From: Caballeronia sp. M1242
Lineage (GTDB): Bacteria > Pseudomonadota > Gammaproteobacteria > Burkholderiales > Burkholderiaceae
Assembly (NCBI RefSeq): GCF_017220215.1
Contig: NZ_CP071131.1
Location: forward strand, 806,001 to 870,000
Direction of reading: 5' to 3'
Length of the DNA stretch: 64,000 nucleotides
Shown here: positions 46,996 to 53,768 of the stretch, piece by piece
Numbering within the stretch: the first letter of the stretch is position 1
Layout of the letters: each line of letters opens with the position of its first letter
The notes under the pieces: generated by a model
The model's input: the letters and a program-made list of their open reading frames with translations, nothing else
Databases searched by the model: none
What the model was told of the DNA's origin: nothing
Translations under genes and position numbers: made by a program

Positions 46996-48032
46996 AGCGC
47001 GAGCTCGCCATTCTGGCAAGCGGCATGGTCACGGCGGTCGGTTTCAACGCGCCCGCCACGCTGGCCGCCCTGCGCGCCGGCATCAGCGGCGTGCGCAGAA
47101 CGCCGTGGGTCGACTTCGCCTCCGGTGGATTCCTATGTGGCGCGAAAGTCCCGCTGCCGCAATGGTGGGAAGGTCTCGGCAAACTTGCCGACCTGATCGC
47201 TCCCGCCATCGACGAATGTCTGAAAGCGGCATCGCCTGTCTGTTCGTCAGATATTCCGCTGCTGATCGGCGTGGCGTCGCCCGAACGTGCCGCGCGAACG
47301 CCGCGACTCGATGAAGACCTGCTCTTGGAGATCGAGGCTCGGCTCGGCTGTGCACTGCATCCACGCTCGCAACTGTTTCCGCTCGATCAGGCCGGATGCG
47401 CGCAGGCTCTGCTGGTCGCCCAGGCGATGCTCGGCGAGCGAGGTGTGCCGCGGGTCATCGTCGCCGGTGTCGACAGCTTTCTACATAAGCCGATGCTCAA
47501 CAGTTATATCGAACGTCGCCGCCTCATGACGCCGGATAACTCCAACGGCTTCTTTCCCGGCGAGGCGGGCTGTGCCGTGCTTGTCGGCGCAGCCGATACG
47601 TGCGACGGCGAAGCGCTCGTCATTCGCGGCTTCGGCATGTCAAGCGAGAGCGGCTGCATCGACGGCACGGAACCTTCGCGCGCACAGGGTCTGACGACGG
47701 CGGTCAGGCAGGCGCTCGATGGCGCGGGTATCAGGCTTAAGGACGTGGCTTACCGCCTGACGGATATTTCAGGTGAGCACTACAAGTTCAAGGAGGCGGC
47801 TTTCGCGGCAGGGCGCCTCAATGGTGGCGAGCGCGAAGACGGGCTCAAGCTCTGGCATCCGATCGAATACCTCGGTGAGATCGGCGCGGCGATTCTGCCG
47901 TGTCTGCTTGCGCAGGCGATGCACGCCGCCGTGGAAGGATACGCCCCCGGACGATGGGCGCTGTGCCACGTCGGCAGCGACGCGGGACTGCGCGCGGCGA
48001 TGGTCGTCGAGATGAGAGGACGGAACCGATGA
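46992..48032 (+). CDS. Ketosynthase/thiolase-fold protein in effector module
   Basis: A 346-residue protein with a beta-ketoacyl-synthase-like fold: LAILASGMVTAVGFNAPATL at the start, a central DQAGCAQALLVAQAML segment where the nucleophile elbow should be, GFFPGEAGCAVLVG, and a late GEIGAAILPCLLAQAM. It is shorter than a working KAS (about 410), and canonical His-His (HGTGT / NSFGFGG) motifs are not evident. Catalysis is therefore doubtful, though a Cys is present at the elbow. Such proteins accompany DUF2169-DUF4150 effectors. The function is unknown, perhaps a chaperone. Confidence 0.65.
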   Translation: MKRELAILASGMVTAVGFNAPATLAALRAGISGVRRTPWVDFASGGFLCGAKVPLPQWWEGLGKLADLIAPAIDECLKAASPVCSSDIPLLIGVASPERAARTPRLDEDLLLEIEARLGCALHPRSQLFPLDQAGCAQALLVAQAMLGERGVPRVIVAGVDSFLHKPMLNSYIERRRLMTPDNSNGFFPGEAGCAVLVGAADTCDGEALVIRGFGMSSESGCIDGTEPSRAQGLTTAVRQALDGAGIRLKDVAYRLTDISGEHYKFKEAAFAAGRLNGGEREDGLKLWHPIEYLGEIGAAILPCLLAQAMHAAVEGYAPGRWALCHVGSDAGLRAAMVVEMRGRNR

Positions 48033-48421
48033 GCAAGAACGTCTTCGCCAACGGGCGGGAAGTATCGGCGGGTAAGGATGCGAACGAGTCGCTGAGCGCG
48101 ATGCCGGACGTGTGTCTGTCGCCGCCGAGCCCGCCGGCGGGCCCGATCCCGATTCCGTATCCGAACTTCTCGGAAGCATCCGATACCAGCGAGGGTACGC
48201 GTTCGGTTCAGATCGGCGGAGGCCAGGTGGGCATCAAAGACAGTTCGAACTACAAGAAAAGCAAGGGAAACGAAGCCGCGACCAAATCGCTCGGCATGGG
48301 AGTCATGAGCCATCAGATCACCAACACGGCTTATTTCGCCGCGTGGTCATTCAACGTCAAGTTCGAAGGTGAGAACGCCGTGCGCCACCTCGACCTCACG
48401 ACGGCGAACAACATGCAATGA
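48029..48421 (+). CDS. DUF4150 PAAR-like spike-tip protein
   Basis: A 130-residue DUF4150 domain: PDVCLSPPSPPAGPIPIPYPN, SEGTRSVQIGGGQVGIKDSSNY, and the final NVKFEGENAVRHLDLTTANN. DUF4150 is the PAAR-like cone that caps the VgrG spike. In many loci it is fused to the toxin; here the toxin candidate is a separate gene starting 10 bases on, so the tip and payload are split. It overlaps the upstream gene by 4 bases. Confidence 0.88.
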   Translation: MSKNVFANGREVSAGKDANESLSAMPDVCLSPPSPPAGPIPIPYPNFSEASDTSEGTRSVQIGGGQVGIKDSSNYKKSKGNEAATKSLGMGVMSHQITNTAYFAAWSFNVKFEGENAVRHLDLTTANNMQ

Positions 48422-48431
48422 CGGAGGCGGA

Positions 48432-49196
48432 ATGACGACGACGGGAAATACGGTGGCGGTCGCGCTCAGCAAGGCCAGTCAGGAGCCCGATTCCAGGGAG
48501 TCGCAGTGCAAGGAGATGGCCAAGCGGAACGAAGAGAACCGGAAAAATGCGCCCGGAAAGCTCGAAGCAACGAAGCAGAACGAGCACCGGAAAAGCTACG
48601 TGGACAAAATCGACGAATCGCTAGACAAACTCGACGGCGGCGGTATGACCTTCGCCTCCGCGTTCGTCGACGTGGGAATTGGTGGCGGCGAGCGGCTCAG
48701 GGGCATGATGAGTGCGTGCAGCGACGCGAAAACGCAGGAATGCCTGCAAGACGCGCTCGTCCCGGGCGGAACCGACGAGATGAGGGCCGGTACGCAAACC
48801 ATTTTGTGCGAGGACGCCGCTTACGCACATCCTGGCGGTGGATTCGGTTCCCACGCCGAGGCCAAGATACTGAACGAAGTGACGTCGATGGCGAAGGGCC
48901 GCAATCTCGCGGGGGGCTCCATCATGTTCAGAACCGACTGGCACTATGACAGCCCGAAAGGGGGCACCTACTCATCAGGCATGCCGTGCGCGGTCTGCTA
49001 CCGTGCGATGTGCGCGGCAACCGATTGCGGGATCGACATCTACCTTTGCAACGCAAAATCGGAGCCGGTTCGCTTCAACCCCGACGGAGACTGCAAGAAG
49101 GAAAAGAAGAAAAGCGATCCTCGCGACGACTCCTGGGACAGGCTGGACAGGGCCATGGGCGAGGACCCTTTGACGGGAAGGGGCGTGGTGCTTTGA
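48432..49196 (+). CDS. Deaminase-superfamily T6SS toxin candidate
   Basis: A 254-residue protein with a C-terminal deaminase fold. HAE motif at H141-A142-E143 (GSHAEAKIL) and PCxxC motif at 185-189 (MPCAVCYRAM) supply three zinc ligands (H141, C186, C189) and the catalytic Glu143. The order strand-helix-strand-PCxxC helix fits the family. The N-terminal 110 residues are charged (KEMAKRNEENRKNAPGK) and may serve loading. Related T6SS deaminases act on DNA, RNA or nucleotides; the substrate here cannot be told. Good ribosome site GGAGGCGG. It lies after the PAAR-like gene and before two candidate immunity genes. Confidence 0.75.
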   Translation: MTTTGNTVAVALSKASQEPDSRESQCKEMAKRNEENRKNAPGKLEATKQNEHRKSYVDKIDESLDKLDGGGMTFASAFVDVGIGGGERLRGMMSACSDAKTQECLQDALVPGGTDEMRAGTQTILCEDAAYAHPGGGFGSHAEAKILNEVTSMAKGRNLAGGSIMFRTDWHYDSPKGGTYSSGMPCAVCYRAMCAATDCGIDIYLCNAKSEPVRFNPDGDCKKEKKKSDPRDDSWDRLDRAMGEDPLTGRGVVL

Positions 49197-49221
49197 ACCG
49201 AATTGACTGCCGGAGCTAACG

Positions 49222-49935
49222 ATGAACATTCTCCAACCGATTCGCGATGCGGCCATTGCCGGCGCGCCCATGACTTACGAATGGGATCTCTTCGTTTCGC
49301 GCTCGATCCACCATCCGCTGTTCGAGGAGCATCCGCGCCTCATGAAGGCGTTCATGAAGCTCAGCGTGCGCGCTGCATTTGCCCTCACACTGGCGCAAGC
49401 CGAGTGGGTGGCATGGCGCTTTGAAGGCATCGTCGATATCAGCGATATCCTCCATCGCATCGAGGCAGGCTATGCCGCGCTCGTCGATCCACGGTACGCC
49501 GTTTTGCCGACGCCGGACGAGCCTTTCCCCGACGATCTGCAGAACGCGCACGGTCCCGTGATGCTTGCTCGGATGTTGCTCACGAGCGGATTCGAGTACT
49601 ACCGACAGTGCGACGCGATGGACCGCGCCCAGGGCATTTCGATGGCGCTTCTGGCACGTCACGTCTGTCCGGACAACGCGAAGTTCGATAAATGGCTGTC
49701 GGAGGCATGCAAGCGCTGCCATGCGCAGTCGCCTGCGATGGACGTGCCCCTCGTTCAGCAGCCTGCGGTTCCGCGCGAACTGTTCGAACTGGCCGACGAC
49801 TGGGATCCCGCGACTGCTTCGGCGTTGCAGGACGCCTTCGTCAAAGGACTCGATCCCGATACCAATCCGTATCTCGTGAGCGTCGCGCGCCTTCGCCAGC
49901 TCGGCGTCATGAGCACACCCTATTCACGGCCATGA
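49222..49935 (+). CDS. Candidate immunity protein 1 (paralogue of next gene)
   Basis: A 237-residue, mostly helical cytosolic protein with no known domain. It shares scattered signatures with the following gene: a Gln/Tyr-x-EW-V-x-WRF segment, a DPR turn, a GPxxxAxxL stretch, a helix with HV[C/L]P near 150, and a D-P-x-x-NPYL ending. It lies 25 bases after the toxin candidate and overlaps the next gene by 4 bases. Position and the lack of export signals suggest immunity to the deaminase. An adaptor role is the alternative. Confidence 0.6.
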   Translation: MNILQPIRDAAIAGAPMTYEWDLFVSRSIHHPLFEEHPRLMKAFMKLSVRAAFALTLAQAEWVAWRFEGIVDISDILHRIEAGYAALVDPRYAVLPTPDEPFPDDLQNAHGPVMLARMLLTSGFEYYRQCDAMDRAQGISMALLARHVCPDNAKFDKWLSEACKRCHAQSPAMDVPLVQQPAVPRELFELADDWDPATASALQDAFVKGLDPDTNPYLVSVARLRQLGVMSTPYSRP

Positions 49936-50627
49936 TTGAAGGAACCTGCCCGAGCTACGTCAAGCTAGAGCCGCATCTGCTCGTGCCGCTTCGGTACGTC
50001 TGGGACGACACGCGTGCTTCCAGGGACTTTCGCACTCGAGCCGACTGGGTGCCGCAAGCCGCCGCGCGAATGTCGACTCGCGCGCAGATGGTTCTGTGCA
50101 TGGGACTGTACGAATGGGTGCTATGGCGCTTTGCGCCGCTGCACGACGATCCGGTGCCCGGGCAGGTGGCGCAGGCCGCATGGTGCGGGACGATCGATCC
50201 GCGCATGTTGAGATTCTTCGAACTCACCCGGCCCGACTGGACAGGCCCTGTCCGCGGTCCGTTGTGGTGCGCGATGACCTGGCTGCGTCCGGCGATCGCC
50301 GCCGGGGACGACTATCCGCTCGAGATCGACGACGCCTTGCAGTACCTGACGCGGCTTGCCATGCATGTGCTGCCGGAACCGGCGCGTTTCGAACGATGGC
50401 TGCGCGCGGTGTTACTGCGGCTTGCCGCTTTGTTTCCGGCGGTGCCCAACGATCCATTCGATGATCTGTTCGGAGAAGAGGTCCGCCGTCGGCGCGGCCC
50501 GCCGATCGCACGCGATGCGCTGGATCCGGATGTCACCTACGACCTCGGGTCGGGCGCGCCATGGTCGGCCGCGTTGCTCGCGCAAGCCGATCCGTCGGCG
50601 AACCCATACCTGGCGTCGCGTCCTTGA
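49932..50627 (+). CDS. Candidate immunity protein 2 (paralogue of previous gene)
   Basis: A 231-residue helical protein distantly related to the preceding one (EWVLWRF; IDPRML; HVLPEPARFERWL; ADPSANPYL at the end). It is the last gene of the hcp-vgrG unit. Tandem divergent copies are common for immunity genes that retain protection against variant toxins. No catalytic motif is visible. Directly downstream is the porin-like remnant. Confidence 0.6.
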   Translation: MIEGTCPSYVKLEPHLLVPLRYVWDDTRASRDFRTRADWVPQAAARMSTRAQMVLCMGLYEWVLWRFAPLHDDPVPGQVAQAAWCGTIDPRMLRFFELTRPDWTGPVRGPLWCAMTWLRPAIAAGDDYPLEIDDALQYLTRLAMHVLPEPARFERWLRAVLLRLAALFPAVPNDPFDDLFGEEVRRRRGPPIARDALDPDVTYDLGSGAPWSAALLAQADPSANPYLASRP

Positions 50628-50635
50628 ACGCTGGC

Positions 50636-50725
50636 GTCAATGAGTCCTACATCACCCGCCTCTCCGACGCCAGGCTCACGCTCGATCCCCTCGTCTTCTC
50701 GCTGCCCGTCGGCTACCGGTTCTGA
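50636..50725 (+). pseudogene. 3' remnant of an OmpW-like outer-membrane porin
   Basis: Thirty codons before a TGA read as a beta-barrel C terminus, ending LTLDPLVFSLPVGYRF with the terminal Phe of outer-membrane proteins and the GYRF ending typical of OmpW. The frame continues a few codons upstream into the previous gene, where no OmpW-like sequence is seen, and there is no start. It looks like the leftover 3' end of a porin gene cut when the effector module arrived. Confidence 0.5.
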
Positions 50726-50745
50726 CACCGCACGGAATTCCGGTT

Positions 50746-50773
50746 TTCAAACCGGCTCAGTGCGCTTCGTTTT
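50746..50773 (+). promoter_or_regulatory. Putative ECF-like promoter for the DUF2235 gene
   Basis: TTCAAACC (50746-50753), a 14-base spacer, CGTTTT (50768-50773). The first box lies in a small hairpin (CCGGTTTTCAAACCGG). It is 143 bases before the ATG, longer than at the other sites, so this member is less certain. Confidence 0.4.
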
Positions 50774-50916
50774 CTCGCCATGACCGGTCCGAAATAGCAC
50801 GGACGGATGGCGTAGCATTCCTAACGTCTGTCGGGAGGACGTGCTGCGCCTATCACATATTCAATCGGTGCAAACGCCGTAAAACGCGTGCCTGCCCAAT
50901 CGACGGGAGCTCGGCG

Positions 50917-53742
50917 ATGACCAATATCGTGGTTCTTTCTGACGGTACCGGCAACAGTTCTGCCAAGGCGCAGCGCACTAACGTGTGGCGCATGTTCCAG
51001 GCGCTCGACCAGTCGGCCAGCGATCAGATCGCGTTCTACGACGACGGCGTCGGCACGTCGAGCAACAAGTATCTCGCGCTCGTCGGCGGTGCATTCGGCT
51101 ACGGCCTCAAGCGCAACGTCATCGATCTCTATAAGTTCGTCTGCCGCAACTATCGGCCCGGCGACGACATCAGCGGGTTCGGCTTCAGCCGCGGCGCCTT
51201 CACGATCCGCGTGCTGGTCGGGCTGATCGATTCTGAAGGGTTGCTCGAGGCGACGTCCGAGGAGGACCTCGATCGCGACGCCCGCCGGGCTTATCGGCAC
51301 TACCGGTCGGCTCGCTTCCCGTCGAAAAGTCCGATCGTCCGGGGCTTGCGGGCGCTGCGCGACGGCGTGCTGTGGGCGTCTGACCGCGTACAGCGGCGGC
51401 CGCACTATGCGCAGGTCGAGAAGCGCAGAAACATTCCGATCCGCTTCCTCGGCCTGTGGGACACCGTCTCCGCGTACGGCGTGCCGATCCTGCCGCTCAA
51501 ACGCGCGATCGACGCGACCATCTGGCCGATGATGTTCGGGGATCTCAAGCTGTCGCCGCATGTGAAGCGCGCGTGCCACGCACTGTCGCTCGACGACGAA
51601 CGCTCGACATTCCATCCGCTGCTGTGGGATGAAACCGACGAGCCGCAGATCGGCGCCGCCCACGGCCGAATCGAGCCGGGACGCATTACGCAGGCATGGT
51701 TCCCCGGCGTGCACTGCAACGTCGGCGGCGGCTATCCCGAGGATCAGCTTTCGCTCGTTTCCCTGCACTGGATTCTCACCGAGGCCATCGCGGTGGGCAT
51801 TCGCGTGCTGCCGTCGGCGCTGGCCGATGTCGTCGCGAATCAGTCGCCGTTCGCGCGTATCTACGATTCGCGCAAGGGGCTCGCGGGCGGCTATCCGTAC
51901 CTGCCGCGGCTGGCGTTGCCCTGCGTGGCAAAGGGCGGCAAGCCGGTCTGGCCGATCGTGCACTGGAGCGTGCCGGTGCGCGTCGCGTTCGGCACCGACC
52001 GTTACGCACCCGTCGCGCTGCCCGAGAGTTTTCAGGTGCTGAGGCCCGACGGCACGCTCGAACCGGTCCCGGCGAATCCGGGCGTCGCCGCGCCGCCACT
52101 GCTGCGCCCGGCGCAGGCCGCCGCGAAGCCAGCGAGCGAAGCGGCGCCGCGTCTCGAGGAGAATCAGGCGGCGCTTCGCCAGGCGCTCGACGTGCTCGAG
52201 GAGCGCGACCCCGTTGCGATGGGCCTTGCCTGGGACACGGTGTTCTGGCGTCGCGGCGCCTATCTCGCGACGCTCGTCATTTCGGCGCTGCTGATTCTGT
52301 TTCCCTGGCTCACGGGCGGCATCGAATGGCTGGAAAAGTGGCATGGCGGCGCGTTGAGCGGTTCGGATCCTGCGCAATGGGAAGCGGACGTGCTCAATAC
52401 GGCGCTGACCTTCATCAAAGGCATGTTGCCGTCGTGGAGTTCTCCGTGGACGAGCGCGTTCGGCGCGCATTCCAGCGTCTTCGCGTTGACACTGCTCATC
52501 TGGCTCGCCTCGCTGCAGTTCGGCGGCGTGCTACGAAAGCGCGTGCATGACCGTGCCTGGCTCGCATGGCATCCGCAGCTTCGCACCACCTATCTCGACT
52601 GGCGCCGGCGGTCCGAGGCAGGCAGCCGCAACATGGTGCTGCTGGGCGGGGTGGTGTTCGCATTGGCTGGGGCGTTCGCATGGAGCAAGTTGGGAAACAA
52701 GAGCACGACCATGGAACTGACCGCGGTCGCCGTCGTGCTATTCGCGCTCGCGTCCTGGCGGCAGATGCGCGTCCGACGGCTCGACAAAATTCACGGCGCC
52801 GTGCGCCGGCCCGAGGCTTCATCGAAGACGATGGCGCAGGCCATGAAAGGCGGTTTCGCGCTGAGCCTCGCGCGCAGGCTGCGCGAGAACGCCGCATTCT
52901 GTTACGTCTGCAAGAAGATCGAATGCGTGATCCTGCCAGGTGCCTGTCTGATGCTCGTGGGGCTGCTCGCCCTTGCCGTCGCGAATCGCGCGCTCTTCGA
53001 CGGGCTGAGCGCGGTCGGCGAGGTGTGCAATTTCCAAAAGACCGTGGAGCCCGGAGCCGATCCCGGCAAGGCGACCGGCGCCGCGTTCCGCACGCGGGAC
53101 CTGTGCTGGGACTCCGGCGTGACGCTCGAGAAGGACGCGCGTTATGAAATCGTGCTCGTGACCGACGGCGACTGGCTAGACCGCAGCGAACGGGCGGACG
53201 TGGGCGGTTTTCCGACGAACACGCTCGCCCACTTTGCCGGGGCAGGGCTCAAGCGCTGGTGGTTCGAAGACTGGTTCAAGCCGATTGCGCGAATCGGCGA
53301 CAAAGGGCACGACGAGTATGTGCTCGAGCCGGAAGCGCCTTTTGCATCTTATCGATATGCGAACGATCATCGCGCAGGCGGTGTGATCGCGGCGAGCTCG
53401 AAGCCGCCGCTCTGCGATGTCAGCGGCTCGCATCTTGAACCGCTGGGAAAGAACCAGGCCGCGTGCGTCGTGAGTGGCGATCCGACGCCCGCCGGCCGTA
53501 AGATTCTCGTCTCGCAGATCACCGCGAAGACGCAAGGGCGGCTCTATCTATATGTCAACGATGCGGTCGCGCCGATCGCCTTCGATAAGCGCCGCTTCTA
53601 CCGGAACAATCTCGGCTGCGCGCAGGTGATCGTCTCGCAGTTGATGGACGACCGCACGCGTCGACTCGTCGGACAGAGCTTGCCCTGTGCATCGGAGTTG
53701 GCTGCGGACGCTATCGTGCAGAACACGCCGGCGTCGCGGTAG
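50917..53742 (+). CDS. DUF2235 lipase-like protein with membrane domain
   Basis: A 941-residue protein. The N-terminal alpha/beta-hydrolase DUF2235 domain (VVLSDGTGNSSAK) has nucleophile Ser91 in GFSRG, FLGLWDTVSAYGVP, and the His-bearing FPGVHCNVGGGYPED; this fold underlies Tle-type T6SS phospholipases. Residues 420-700 carry about five membrane segments (YLATLVISALLILFPWL, VILPGACLMLVGLLALAVA), and a soluble C-terminal domain follows. The membrane part is unusual for an exported effector, so it may be a resident lipase. A T6SS-type promoter motif lies upstream. No immunity-like gene is next to it. Confidence 0.8.
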   Translation: MTNIVVLSDGTGNSSAKAQRTNVWRMFQALDQSASDQIAFYDDGVGTSSNKYLALVGGAFGYGLKRNVIDLYKFVCRNYRPGDDISGFGFSRGAFTIRVLVGLIDSEGLLEATSEEDLDRDARRAYRHYRSARFPSKSPIVRGLRALRDGVLWASDRVQRRPHYAQVEKRRNIPIRFLGLWDTVSAYGVPILPLKRAIDATIWPMMFGDLKLSPHVKRACHALSLDDERSTFHPLLWDETDEPQIGAAHGRIEPGRITQAWFPGVHCNVGGGYPEDQLSLVSLHWILTEAIAVGIRVLPSALADVVANQSPFARIYDSRKGLAGGYPYLPRLALPCVAKGGKPVWPIVHWSVPVRVAFGTDRYAPVALPESFQVLRPDGTLEPVPANPGVAAPPLLRPAQAAAKPASEAAPRLEENQAALRQALDVLEERDPVAMGLAWDTVFWRRGAYLATLVISALLILFPWLTGGIEWLEKWHGGALSGSDPAQWEADVLNTALTFIKGMLPSWSSPWTSAFGAHSSVFALTLLIWLASLQFGGVLRKRVHDRAWLAWHPQLRTTYLDWRRRSEAGSRNMVLLGGVVFALAGAFAWSKLGNKSTTMELTAVAVVLFALASWRQMRVRRLDKIHGAVRRPEASSKTMAQAMKGGFALSLARRLRENAAFCYVCKKIECVILPGACLMLVGLLALAVANRALFDGLSAVGEVCNFQKTVEPGADPGKATGAAFRTRDLCWDSGVTLEKDARYEIVLVTDGDWLDRSERADVGGFPTNTLAHFAGAGLKRWWFEDWFKPIARIGDKGHDEYVLEPEAPFASYRYANDHRAGGVIAASSKPPLCDVSGSHLEPLGKNQAACVVSGDPTPAGRKILVSQITAKTQGRLYLYVNDAVAPIAFDKRRFYRNNLGCAQVIVSQLMDDRTRRLVGQSLPCASELAADAIVQNTPASR

Positions 53743-53768
53743 CGCGCCACCGCGCGTCAGGCCGGCGT
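53725..53768. terminator. Candidate terminator hairpin between convergent genes
   Basis: Nested inverted repeats: ACGCCGG (53725-53731) with CCGGCGT (53762-53768), and CGCGGT (53735-53740) with ACCGCG (53749-53754), spanning the 14-base gap between the DUF2235 and cyclase genes. No T-tract. Confidence 0.3.
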
